Origin: Clostridia bacterium
GTDB taxonomy: Bacteria; Bacillota; Clostridia; TANB77; CAG-508
Length of the DNA: 47,841 bases
Direction: 5' to 3'
NCBI GenBank assembly: GCA_022797215.1
Contig: JAAWKD010000018.1
Location: 1-47,841, forward strand
This document shows positions 23,484 to 31,658 of the stretch, piece after piece. The notes beneath the pieces are model-generated. The model had not been told where the DNA came from. It saw nothing but the letters and a program-made list of their open reading frames with translations, and did not search any database. Positions within the stretch are counted from its first letter, which is position 1; each line of letters begins with the position of its first letter. A program made the position numbers and the translations under genes.

Positions 23484-26400
23484 TTACATTAATCCACTAA
23501 TAGTAGTTTCTGTTATTGGTTCTGCAAATTCTATTGTTATTAAAGTTTCTCCCTTAGCAACTGCATTCTTAATAGTAGCACTCTTTCCATTAAGTTTGAA
23601 AGCATCTATATATGCTTTAATTAATTGTTTTTCGGCTGATGTTGCTGTTGTAAATAGTGTGTCTAACTCTTTATCACTATATTCTTTAATTTCTGTTCCT
23701 GCTGGAATAGCAAATGGTGCTGCCATTTTTGTATTTACTGTTATAATCGTATTACCTTTTCCTTCTTCTTTGCTAACATTAATTGTTTTGTTTCCAGTTA
23801 ATGCTGGATCAGAAATATCAACTTCTCCAGAGTTTACTTCAACATTTAAGGCTCCACTAACATTAACATTTTGTTTTGTTACGGTTACTTTTCCTCCTGT
23901 TGTTTTAATTGTAATATCTCCTAATTGTTTATCTGCTAAATTCGCTTTTCCTACAAATATAATTTTAGCTTCTTTTTCTGTTACATTACCAGCAATAACA
24001 TTTTCAAAAGTTAAATTGTTAACTTCTTTTCTAACTGTAACAGCTAATTCTTTTTCACCTGCATCATTAATCTTTGATGCCATTTCTGTATCTTGTTGTG
24101 CTGTTACCTTTACGCCATTGACAGTTGCTGTTTTACCCGCTAATACAGTATAAGTATTTGCACCTGTTACTACAACTCCTGCATCTAATGTAATTTTATC
24201 AGCATTTGCTCTACTTAGCTCATAATTTGCATTATTTCCTGATAAACGTAGTTCTTTAGCCTCTTCTCCTTCGTCTATAGAAATTTGATACCTAAATACT
24301 TTTCCTATAATTACTATACTTTTTCCTTTTACTGTATCTCCAAAATTAATTGCTGCTGTTGTAGATACATTTGTTAGTTCTAATGTAACATTGTCATCTT
24401 TTATAGTAATTTTATCTCCTGCTCTTAATTTATCAATTACTGCAACACTATCTCTGAATTTTTCTGAATATGTTGTATCTAATGTAATTGTCTCAGCACC
24501 ATCAACACTCAATTTTTTAGTAGTTTCGTCATAGTAAACTGTTCCAGCTTTTGCTTCTTTCTCATCTTTTACTACTATTTTTCCTTCAATAGCTGGTGCT
24601 TTCTTTAAAGTTATAATATTATTTCCACTATCTTGCTCAATATAGGCAGATTCTCCTTTTGTTCCATTTGCATTTGCTAATAATTTATATGCATATTGTG
24701 TATTAGGGTTTAAACCACTAATTACTAATTTTCCATCTTCGTATTTTGTAGTAACTCCTTTTTGCTCTGTATATCTTGCTGCTTCTGGGTTTTTAGTTTG
24801 AACTGTATATACTTTTGCTTCATAATTTGTTACTTTCTTTCCTTTGATGGTGATAGCTGATAAGTCTAAAGTAATTGTATTTTCTGTAATTTCTGCCACA
24901 TTAGCTGTTGGAGCTATTTTATAAAATCCTTCTAATTCAGCTTCTTTCGAACTTAATAAATCTTTTCCTTCTGATTTTGTAATTGCTTTTACAACTGCTT
25001 TATATGCTTTGTTTGCATCAAGATTTAATGTTACCTTTGTAGTAGTAATTTTACTTCCATCTGTTGCATCATCTTTTGCATCTACTTTATAGTCTTTTTT
25101 TGCTTCATCATATTCATATATTTTTACTTCGTATTCTGCAACATTTTCTTTGCTATTACTGTCTTTCCAAGATAAGATACTTGTACCTGTTTGGTCAATT
25201 TCGAAAGCAATATCAGTAACAGTATTCAATTCTTTTACTTCTATTTCTTTTGACATAACTGGTACAGAATCTTTTACATTTGAACCTTTTGCAACAATTT
25301 CAATTTTATATTTTCCTGAACCTTTTAATTGACTAGCAATATCATACTCAGCATTTGTAATAGTATCATCTTCTGCTATAATATTACCATTTTTATAAAC
25401 TGTTACTGTATATCCTGTTGCATTTTTTGCAGCTTCCCAAGTAAATTTCGTCTCATTTTTTGCCAATTGTGGAAGTACAATTTTAGTAGCATCTACTGCT
25501 ACTTGGCTTTCTTTAATTTCATCTGATAAAACATTAGCTGTTTTTACTGTTTTACTAATACTTCCATAACTATTTTCTAGGATATAATGTACTTTGTATT
25601 CCACTCCTGATTCTAATTCAGTTGAAACAATTTCATCAATTACTTTACTGTCTGTAGCTTTTGCTGTTTTGGTTGTTTCTCCTGTAAATTCAGATTTAGC
25701 TTCATTCCAAGTTGGAACTCCTTCTGTTGCTGGTAATACAGTATAATACATTTTTACAATGTCGCTTTCTCCTTTATTGGCTAATGACATTTTTGCACTA
25801 TTCCAAGCAGTACGTTCTGTACTAATTCTTGCAGCTGATGGCTCTACTGTATTTAATACAACAGTTATTTTATTTAAAACTACTTCTTTTCCCTTTACTG
25901 TATCAATCAATTGAATTGTATAAGTTCCATCATCTTCACCTGTTAGATTAACAGTTTCAGAAATTTTAACCATGTTAGCCTTAATTGTTGCAGTTACATC
26001 ACTGCCAACAGTTTCTCCTTTTGAATTTAATACTCTTAGTATTAGGTCTTTGTCTTGACTTAATGCTTTTGCAATTTTAATATCTACTGGTACAGTAGAT
26101 ATATTTTTGTTGTTTGCATATTTGCTACCTAAGACTAATGTATAATTAGAGTCATTTACTTCTGGAGTTAGGACAACATCAATAGTTCCTTTTCCTACTG
26201 CAAATTTTAATGCTAAATTAGCATCTGCTGAATTGATTTTTCCATCATTTACAATATCAGCTGCCTCTAAGTTTACATTATCTACTAACTTAGATTTATC
26301 ACTTGCTACTGCTAGTTTTAACATTAAATTAGCATCTGCTGAGTTTACTTTTCCATCAGATACTGTTTTTCCATCTTTAGAAGCAATATCTCCATATACA

Positions 26401-26702
26401 ATTACTTGATAGCTCTCTTTATCTGCTACAAAAGTATCTCCTGTTTTAACAACTGTACTGTTGCTGATTACAGCGCTATCATTAAATTTAGCAATATTGT
26501 ATTCTTTCATAATATCTGCTATTGTTAATCTATCTTGATTATTTTGCAATACATATGGTGCAACCCTATCAGTATCTATCCCTTTTACTAGGTCTCTATA
26601 AGAACCCAAAGAAGTTGCAGCAGATACAGTTCCTGCTAATCCTGTTAATGCCATAATTCCTGTTGTTGCTAATGTTGATATATATTTTACTTTTTTATTC
26701 AC
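23484..26702 (-). CDS. Large secreted protein with N-terminal dockerin-like repeats and Fn3-like modules
   Basis: GTG start at 26702 after GGAGG; signal peptide MNKKVKYISTLATTGIMALTG. Residues ~115-175 carry two dockerin-type units, GKVNSADANLMLKLAV and DIVNDGKINSADANLALKFAV. The second has the full D-x-x-x-D-G-x-I-N-S-x-D calcium-loop pattern; the first lacks the first Asp and has an insertion. Then follow several beta-sandwich modules of about 90 residues with Fn3-like signatures (TKFTWEAAKNATGYTVTVYKNG; ISGLNPNTQYAYKLLANANG), and a Thr/Val-rich repeat-like C-terminal region that ends TISGLM. No enzyme motif, LPXTG or S-layer domain is seen, so attachment to the cell would need a partner. 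The partner is likely the cohesin-like LPXTG protein encoded just upstream in the same operon. Confidence 0.8.
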   Translation of the reverse strand: MNKKVKYISTLATTGIMALTGLAGTVSAATSLGSYRDLVKGIDTDRVAPYVLQNNQDRLTIADIMKEYNIAKFNDSAVISNSTVVKTGDTFVADKESYQVIVYGDIASKDGKTVSDGKVNSADANLMLKLAVASDKSKLVDNVNLEAADIVNDGKINSADANLALKFAVGKGTIDVVLTPEVNDSNYTLVLGSKYANNKNISTVPVDIKIAKALSQDKDLILRVLNSKGETVGSDVTATIKANMVKISETVNLTGEDDGTYTIQLIDTVKGKEVVLNKITVVLNTVEPSAARISTERTAWNSAKMSLANKGESDIVKMYYTVLPATEGVPTWNEAKSEFTGETTKTAKATDSKVIDEIVSTELESGVEYKVHYILENSYGSISKTVKTANVLSDEIKESQVAVDATKIVLPQLAKNETKFTWEAAKNATGYTVTVYKNGNIIAEDDTITNAEYDIASQLKGSGKYKIEIVAKGSNVKDSVPVMSKEIEVKELNTVTDIAFEIDQTGTSILSWKDSNSKENVAEYEVKIYEYDEAKKDYKVDAKDDATDGSKITTTKVTLNLDANKAYKAVVKAITKSEGKDLLSSKEAELEGFYKIAPTANVAEITENTITLDLSAITIKGKKVTNYEAKVYTVQTKNPEAARYTEQKGVTTKYEDGKLVISGLNPNTQYAYKLLANANGTKGESAYIEQDSGNNIITLKKAPAIEGKIVVKDEKEAKAGTVYYDETTKKLSVDGAETITLDTTYSEKFRDSVAVIDKLRAGDKITIKDDNVTLELTNVSTTAAINFGDTVKGKSIVIIGKVFRYQISIDEGEEAKELRLSGNNANYELSRANADKITLDAGVVVTGANTYTVLAGKTATVNGVKVTAQQDTEMASKINDAGEKELAVTVRKEVNNLTFENVIAGNVTEKEAKIIFVGKANLADKQLGDITIKTTGGKVTVTKQNVNVSGALNVEVNSGEVDISDPALTGNKTINVSKEEGKGNTIITVNTKMAAPFAIPAGTEIKEYSDKELDTLFTTATSAEKQLIKAYIDAFKLNGKSATIKNAVAKGETLITIEFAEPITETTISGLM

Positions 26703-26741
26703 TTTTCATTCCTCCGTTACTATTTTAAGTTCTCTAACGAT

Positions 26742-26833
26742 GACATATCTTTCTCTAAAGTATTTCTCTAGGGATAAGATATGTCCCCGCTAGGTTTGTT
26801 TTCTCTTTTTAGACAAGATGTGTCCCCGCCAAT
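26742..26833. repeat. Inverted repeat and paired GTCCCCGC motifs between the cohesin-like and dockerin-like genes
   Basis: GACATATCTT (26742-26751) and AAGATATGTC (26776-26785) are perfect arms. The right arm continues into TGTCCCCGC, and a second AAGATGTGTCCCCGCC follows at 26816-26830. The spacer holds CTCTAAAG...CTAGGG. It could be an mRNA-processing or partial-termination hairpin that sets the ratio of the two proteins, or a small relative of the GGGGAC repeats elsewhere in the window. Confidence 0.5.
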
Positions 26834-26836
26834 TGC

Positions 26837-27478
26837 TTATCTAGCTCTCTTAACTAATATGATTGCTCCTGCTGTCAATACAACTAATGCTATAGCTCCT
26901 GCAAATACTGGTGCACCTGTTTGTGGTAATTTCGTAATTGGTTTTCCATCTGTTCCTGTTGGAGTTGTTGGCTTTGTTGGCTTTTTATCTGGGTCTTTTG
27001 ATGGATCTTTCTCATCTTCTCCTGGTTTCTTGTCATCATCTGGTGTCTTTATTTCTTCTGCTTTTACAGTTACTTGTGTATTTGCTAAAGTTTCATTTGT
27101 ATTTGCTTCAAAAGATGCAACTTTAATTCCTGCTTCACCTGTAAAGTCTTTGTTTGCTGTAAAAGTAACACTAATTGTTTTTGTTGTGTTATCTCCACCT
27201 GCAACTGCTATAACAAGCTTTCCTGCTTCATCAGCATTTACTTGAACAAGCATATTTGCTCCTGCATTTGTTCCTTTGTAAGCTAATTTACTTGCATCAT
27301 ATTCCATAGTAATATCAGCATTTTCTATAGCTGTATCTACATTAATATTAACGGTTACTTCTTCTCCTGCTTTTACTGTTTCTGGTGCTGTTACACTTCC
27401 TGCATTAACTGTTGTTCCTAATATTGCTGCTACTAAAATAATAGCTAAAATTGTTGTTTTAAATAATGTTTTTTTCAT
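26837..27478 (-). CDS. Cohesin-domain protein with LPQTG cell-wall anchor (mini-scaffoldin-like)
   Basis: 213 residues after GAAGGAA. Signal peptide MKKTLFKTTILAIILVAAILG. Residues ~28-135 match the cohesin/dockerin-binding fold: VTAPETVKAGEEVTVNINVDT, DITMEYDASKLAYKGTNAGA, and a closing ISVTFTANKDFTGEAGIKVAS. Then a Lys/Asp/Pro-rich wall-spanning linker (DDDKKPGEDEKDPSKDPDKK), LPQTGAP, a membrane helix and a KRAR tail. A single cohesin plus sortase signal is the minimal form of an anchoring scaffoldin. The dockerin-bearing gene 134 nt downstream and the sortase gene 65 nt upstream give a complete display set. Cohesin-like folds can also serve as plain adhesin domains, so binding to the neighbour is inferred. 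Confidence 0.85.
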   Translation of the reverse strand: MKKTLFKTTILAIILVAAILGTTVNAGSVTAPETVKAGEEVTVNINVDTAIENADITMEYDASKLAYKGTNAGANMLVQVNADEAGKLVIAVAGGDNTTKTISVTFTANKDFTGEAGIKVASFEANTNETLANTQVTVKAEEIKTPDDDKKPGEDEKDPSKDPDKKPTKPTTPTGTDGKPITKLPQTGAPVFAGAIALVVLTAGAIILVKRAR

Positions 27479-27543
27479 TTTAAATTCCTTCTTTCTTAAT
27501 TTTTTTCTTTCTATGAAAAATATGTATAATACTATTTCTCTTT

Positions 27544-28176
27544 TTAAGTCGCGCGTGCTTTGCAGACTACTCTTTTTGCGCCACTAGGGGTGCACGTGAT
27601 AATAGTCACCTCTCGTTTGCCATCTTCATTTTGTTCTAAACAAGATAAGTCATATGGGCTACATTCATATACTTTATATACTTCATAATTTACTTTTGTT
27701 TTTGTCTTTTTATTAATCATATATAAAGTATCACCTTTTTTTAGGGTATCTAATGTTTTAAACATTGTTTCCCTATGACCACAAACGCAAAAGTTTCCTG
27801 GCTCATTTACTTCGGGTCCATAAAGTTTTGCTATAGATAGATCTAAAGCTGGATCATCACATATTGCTAATATATTTCTTTTTACTCCGATTTTATCTAT
27901 TACTAATTGTCCTACTACTTCATAGTTTCCCATTTTGCTAGGTAAGCTACTTACATCAGTCGTTTTAACCTTTTGAGGTCTTATAATTTCGTTATTAGCG
28001 ACTTGATTTACAACAGCTATGCAATCTATTTCATTAGATACACCAAAATTTAAACTGTCATTCATCAAATAGACAAGAGCACCTATTAAAATACATACTA
28101 AAACTGTTAATATTACTACTTTACCTTTTTTCATTTTTGTTTTTCTAGTTTTTCTCCCCTGTAAATTAGTTGCCAT
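27544..28176 (-). CDS. Sortase, class C/D type
   Basis: 210 residues. Basic N-terminus, one membrane helix (VVILTVLVCILIGALVYLM), then the catalytic barrel with GHRETMFKTLDTLKKGD (catalytic His) and TIITCTPSGAKRVVCKAR (catalytic Cys in the T-C-T-P form, Arg near the end). It joins LPXTG proteins to the wall; its obvious substrate is the LPQTG protein encoded just downstream. The start ATG at 28176 has no close Shine-Dalgarno site (GGGGGTG is about 20 nt away), so translation start or strength is uncertain. First gene of the operon and divergent from the XRE regulator. Confidence 0.9.
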   Translation of the reverse strand: MATNLQGRKTRKTKMKKGKVVILTVLVCILIGALVYLMNDSLNFGVSNEIDCIAVVNQVANNEIIRPQKVKTTDVSSLPSKMGNYEVVGQLVIDKIGVKRNILAICDDPALDLSIAKLYGPEVNEPGNFCVCGHRETMFKTLDTLKKGDTLYMINKKTKTKVNYEVYKVYECSPYDLSCLEQNEDGKREVTIITCTPSGAKRVVCKARAT

Positions 28177-28242
28177 TTCGCTTTTTTTAAAAAATTCACC
28201 CCCTTCATTTACTAGTTATTTTCTTAAGATTGTTTGTCTTTT

Positions 28243-28314
28243 TAATCTGTTTCAGATTATCTTCGATTATTTTAATCTATTTTAGATTAAAAGTCAATAA
28301 CCTAATTCAGATTA
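28243..28314. promoter_or_regulatory. Three similar 17-bp palindromic operators between the sortase operon and the XRE gene
   Basis: TAATCTG-TTT-CAGATTA (28243-28259), TAATCTA-TTT-TAGATTA (28273-28289, arms extend to 28271-28291) and TAACCTA-ATT-CAGATTA (28298-28314). Centres are 30 and 25 bp apart, about three and two and a half helical turns. The shared 7-3-7 design and the location between divergent genes suit binding sites of the XRE protein encoded at 28387. Confidence 0.7.
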
Positions 28315-28386
28315 TTTTAAAATAATTTTGCGAATTCTTACCAATACTAAATTTAAAGTGAACTATGTTTTAGAATGGAGGTTTTC

Positions 28387-28605
28387 ATGTTTAGAAGATT
28401 ACGTGAATTGCGAGAAGATAAAGACTTGAATCAGTCTAAAGTTGCTCAATATTTAAATATGTCACAAACAGGTTATTCCAAATATGAAACAGGAGAAAAT
28501 GATATTCCTACAAAAGTATTAATTGACCTTGCTAAATTTTATAACACTTCTGTAGATTATATCCTTGAATTGACAGATGATATAAGACCCTATCATGATA
28601 AATAA
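28387..28605 (+). CDS. Small XRE-family regulator, likely controller of the surface module
   Basis: Start at 28387 (MFRRLRELREDKDLNQSKVA) follows GGAGG at 28377-28381; an earlier in-frame ATG overlaps that site. 72 residues: VAQYLNMSQTGYSKYETGENDIPTKVLIDLAKFYNTSVDYILELTD is a complete Cro/CI-type HTH with the usual SVDYIL end. There is no sensor domain. It is divergent from the sortase-cohesin-dockerin operon, with three palindromes between them, so it probably represses that operon and itself. Confidence 0.88.
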   Translation: MFRRLRELREDKDLNQSKVAQYLNMSQTGYSKYETGENDIPTKVLIDLAKFYNTSVDYILELTDDIRPYHDK

Positions 28606-28652
28606 AAGTCAAAAGACAATGTGTTTCATCACATTGCCTTTTGACTTTTTAA
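28604..28652 (+). terminator. Terminator after the XRE gene
   Basis: AAAAGTCAAAAG plus CAATGTG pairs with CACATTG plus CTTTTGACTTTT, a stem of about 19 bp with one internal mismatch, ending in a T-run. It can also stop the minus-strand gene at 28680 from reading through. Confidence 0.85.
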
Positions 28653-28679
28653 AATAAGAATTGCTAATTTTGCATTTTC

Positions 28680-29243
28680 TTACAAAGAACAAGGAAAATC
28701 TTTGTCTTGGAAATAATCTCTTAGCTGCCGTAAGACATCTTGATACGGTCTCCATTCATCACAGCATTGTTTGGTGCTGTAACTAGTAGGACATATACGC
28801 TCACCCGTTATCTTTTCTATCTTTTTGGATGGCATCATGAGTCTACCACTTGATGGTCTATGCTCATAATCCAGTTTGCAGCCTTTTACTGTCCATAGAA
28901 CACATGGGGTTCTTCGAACATACTCTGTGTCTACAATCGGTCGCTCCTGATTTCTTACTCTAAGGATATATACTCCCCAACTTCTATAGAACGTCTCACC
29001 GTCCACATAGTCTATTGAGATATATCCTTTTTCCATTTGCTGCCTTAAATACTCAAAAGAGATTTCTTGAAAGTCATCTGGGCTAAAATTGCATCCACAT
29101 CTTTTGCAACATTCACCTCCACACTCTTTGCAAATTTCGGGGTTAACATTTTTGGGATTGAGATAATTTTTTGCTACGCGTTGGTAAGATACTGGTGGAT
29201 CTAATATTTGCTCTAAGAGCTGAGCAAATCCTTTTATCTCCAT
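28680..29243 (-). CDS. Cys-rich protein with a YkgJ-like metal-binding cluster
   Basis: Start at 29243 (MEIKGFAQLLEQILD) because AAGGAGAGG lies just before it. 187 residues. CKECGGECCKRCGC (residues ~38-51) is a dense CxxC-CC-CxC cluster like those of YkgJ-type zinc/iron-chelating proteins, and further Cys occur in TPCVLWTVKGC, RICPTSY and KQCCDEW. This suggests one or two bound metals or an Fe-S cluster. The body has GETFYRSWGVYILRVRNQ and a conserved-looking EHRPSSGRLMMPSK. Function unknown. Single gene between the XRE terminator and the EPS cluster; GC content is higher than its neighbours'. Confidence 0.65.
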   Translation of the reverse strand: MEIKGFAQLLEQILDPPVSYQRVAKNYLNPKNVNPEICKECGGECCKRCGCNFSPDDFQEISFEYLRQQMEKGYISIDYVDGETFYRSWGVYILRVRNQERPIVDTEYVRRTPCVLWTVKGCKLDYEHRPSSGRLMMPSKKIEKITGERICPTSYSTKQCCDEWRPYQDVLRQLRDYFQDKDFPCSL

Positions 29244-29355
29244 CTCGTGCCTCTCCTTATTCATTTTTCAATATTGCTCAATTGCAAAATTCTCTTCTAT
29301 TATACTATATTTTACATAATATTTCAACTTTTTAATCTTCTTTTCATCATATCTT

Positions 29356-30057
29356 TTACAATAACTTTTGTGGATTTATTGTAGTTAACTCTTCTAGTTT
29401 TTCTTTCCCTATCATTTTTTCTAGCTTCTTTAATATTTCTGGCATTTTCTCATATACACTACCTGCTCTATGACAGTCTGTTCCGAAAAAAGATATTCTA
29501 TTTGCTTTTAATAATTTCTTTAAAGTCTTTTCTGCTTCTTTCCCATACTGCCCAATACAGCTTCCATAATTTGCTTGAAATAGCACTCCCATATCTGCTA
29601 ATTCATTTAACACTTTGTAGTTCTTTTGCACTATATCATATCTTTCAGGGTGTGCAATAATTAATGTAATTCCTTGATTTATTACTTTAGACACGATACT
29701 TTCCAAGTTAAGAATTTGGTTATGCATTGGGAGTTCCATGAGCAAATACTTTGTTCCATTCATAGTTGGTAGTTCTTCTGCTTTGATTAGTTCTGCCAAA
29801 TTAGGTGTAATATATGCTTCAGCTCCATTATATATCTTGATCTTCATTCCTTCTTGTTCTATTTTAGAATTTAGCATATCAATCAATTCTTGCCTTCTTG
29901 CCTTTGGAACATTGTAGCTTTCTTCTATATAGTGCGAAGTAGAAATGATATTGGTAAATCCCGCTTCATATGCTTCTTTTATCATTTCCATACTTTCTTC
30001 TATGCTTCTTGATCCATCATCAATACCTGGCAATATGTGGCAATGTACATCTATCAT
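29356..30057 (-). CDS. Tyrosine-protein phosphatase CpsB/YwqE (PHP type)
   Basis: 233 residues opening with the PHP metal-binding motif MIDVHCHILPGIDDGS, followed by TSHYIEESYNV, NGAEAYITPNL, LIIAHPERYD and FFGTDCHRAGS, all metal ligands of this family. It removes phosphate from the Tyr tail of the BY-kinases encoded next to it, setting polysaccharide chain synthesis. Last gene of the 13-gene operon, 16 nt after the kinase. Confidence 0.92.
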   Translation of the reverse strand: MIDVHCHILPGIDDGSRSIEESMEMIKEAYEAGFTNIISTSHYIEESYNVPKARRQELIDMLNSKIEQEGMKIKIYNGAEAYITPNLAELIKAEELPTMNGTKYLLMELPMHNQILNLESIVSKVINQGITLIIAHPERYDIVQKNYKVLNELADMGVLFQANYGSCIGQYGKEAEKTLKKLLKANRISFFGTDCHRAGSVYEKMPEILKKLEKMIGKEKLEELTTINPQKLL

Positions 30058-30073
30058 TTTTTAGCCTTCTTCC

Positions 30074-30937
30074 TTATTTATTATCGTCTAAATATTGGTC
30101 AATTTGTTCCATTATCTCGTCTTGTTCTTGTTTCTTTTTACTCTTTCTTGTTTTTTCGGAACTACTTTCTAGAGTTGTTTCAGTATTTTCTTCTACATAA
30201 GTTACTTCTTCTTGATGAATACGACTAGAATTATTCTCCTGACTAGTTTCAGCTGTCTTGCTTCTTTCTCCATAGTAGTAATATTTACTCTTATACTTTT
30301 TAAGTGATACAGGTATCCTATTGATAATGACTCCCGCTATTTTTCCACCTACATTTTCAATATTTTTTTGTACTGTTTTTAAGTTTTCCATTTTAGTCAA
30401 TTTATGAGAACTTACAATCATGGTAGCATCTACAATTCTAGAAATGATAACAGCATCTGTTACAAGCATACAAGGTGTTGAATCAAATAGAATGACATCA
30501 AATGACCTTTTTAGTTCTTCTAACCCTTGTAACATTCTTTCTGTAGATAATAACTCCGATGGGTTTGGTGGAACATTTCCTGCAGGAATAATCCATAAAT
30601 TTTCCATTTCTGTTTTAATTAAATAATCTTTAATAGACTTTTTATCTTCTGCTAGATAATTAGAAAGCCCTGGAAATATTTTTGTTTCAAAAACATTGTG
30701 TAATCTTCCTTTTCTCATATCTGAATCTATAATAACTACTTTTTTATCTGATTGTGCAAAAGCAATTCCTAAATTAGAAGTTACCCAAGTCTTTCCTTCT
30801 CCTGGCATAGTACTTGTTACTAATAAAGAAATACTCTCATCTTTGTATTTCATAAACTGTAAATTTGTTCTTAAAGTTTTAAAAACCTCTGAAATAGGAG
30901 ACTTCGGATCTCTATGTGTAATTAATTCACTATTCAT
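30074..30937 (-). CDS. Tyrosine kinase CpsD/CapB-like (BY-kinase)
   Basis: 287 residues. TSTMPGEGKTWVTSNLGIAFA (Walker A), KVVIIDSDMRKGRLHNVF (Walker A'), FDVILFDSTPCMLVTDA (Walker B) and a Tyr cluster KYKSKYYYYGERSK at about residue 220. After it comes a ~60-residue Ser/Glu/Lys-rich tail (EENTETTLESSSEKTRKSKK) that is longer than in most CpsD. Cytoplasmic; works with the CpsC adaptor encoded just upstream (8-nt overlap), and its Tyr tail is the substrate of the CpsB phosphatase. Confidence 0.92.
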   Translation of the reverse strand: MNSELITHRDPKSPISEVFKTLRTNLQFMKYKDESISLLVTSTMPGEGKTWVTSNLGIAFAQSDKKVVIIDSDMRKGRLHNVFETKIFPGLSNYLAEDKKSIKDYLIKTEMENLWIIPAGNVPPNPSELLSTERMLQGLEELKRSFDVILFDSTPCMLVTDAVIISRIVDATMIVSSHKLTKMENLKTVQKNIENVGGKIAGVIINRIPVSLKKYKSKYYYYGERSKTAETSQENNSSRIHQEEVTYVEENTETTLESSSEKTRKSKKKQEQDEIMEQIDQYLDDNK

Positions 30938-31640
30938 CTTCTTTCCCTCCTATCTTAACTGCTGGTATCTGTGCAAGCACTGATAAACCTGTCTTTTTTT
31001 CTACGTCCTCTTGTGTTTTAACAGTAGTATCAAATAAACTAAAAATGAAGATAACTGCACATGAAAGACCAAAACCACCAATTGCAAAAATTAAAATATC
31101 TTTGATATGATTTACATTATATGGCTCTACGGCTAATTCTGCTTTATCTACAATATATACGTTATTAATATTATAGATTTCTACTACTACTTTTTCACTA
31201 AATACTTTCGCAAGCTCTGCTGTAATTAGATATGCTATTTTAGGATTTTCATTCACATAAGTAATTTCTATTACTTGTGTATCTTCCACTGCTTTTACAC
31301 TGATATTTTTTCTTACTTCATCTTCATTCATGTTTGGCATATTTAAGTTTTGTAATACTTGTCCTATTACATTTTTACTTTTCACAAGCACTCCATAAGT
31401 TGACACTAGCTTTTGGTTTAGTGTAATATCAGTTTGTGTAATCTCATTAGTCGTATCCATCGAACTTTGTGAGTTGTTCTGAGCTAACAACAAAGTTGTA
31501 GCAGATTTATACTTAGGAACTACAAAATATTTAGTATACCCTAAGCCTATTATAGCAAATAGGATGGTTACTAATATAATAATAGCTTTTTTCTTCCAAA
31601 ACACTTCAAATAGTTCTTTTAAATCAATTTCTTCTTCCAT
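30930..31640 (-). CDS. Chain-length regulator/kinase adaptor CpsC (Wzz domain)
   Basis: 236 residues, two membrane helices (AIIILVTILFAIIGLGYTKYF and IKDILIFAIGGFGLSCAVIFIF) flanking an extracellular Wzz domain (YKSATTLLLAQNN ... ISVKAVEDTQVIEITYVNENP). It closes with a short cytoplasmic tail that activates the BY-kinase. Clearly similar in its Wzz part to the N-terminal third of the fusion protein at 41364 (shared IVD-A-x-AxEPYN-x-xH segment). Confidence 0.92.
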   Translation of the reverse strand: MEEEIDLKELFEVFWKKKAIIILVTILFAIIGLGYTKYFVVPKYKSATTLLLAQNNSQSSMDTTNEITQTDITLNQKLVSTYGVLVKSKNVIGQVLQNLNMPNMNEDEVRKNISVKAVEDTQVIEITYVNENPKIAYLITAELAKVFSEKVVVEIYNINNVYIVDKAELAVEPYNVNHIKDILIFAIGGFGLSCAVIFIFSLFDTTVKTQEDVEKKTGLSVLAQIPAVKIGGKEDE

Positions 31641-31658
31641 AGTTCTTCTCCATATATT

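Noticed and set aside
23470..24153. 227-residue plus-strand frame over the end of the dockerin-like gene
   Set aside because: Antisense shadow of Thr/Val/Lys-rich coding; hydrophobic, low-complexity translation and no ribosome site. The 26781-27245 plus frame is rejected for the same reason.
23484..28176. Full cellulosome locus
   Set aside because: Only one cohesin, no carbohydrate-binding module and no glycoside hydrolase are present in the window, so the module is described as a display system instead.
26837..28176. Sortase-assembled pilus operon
   Set aside because: No major pilin with a pilin motif or E-box and only one LPXTG protein is present. The sortase could still be of the housekeeping class D type.
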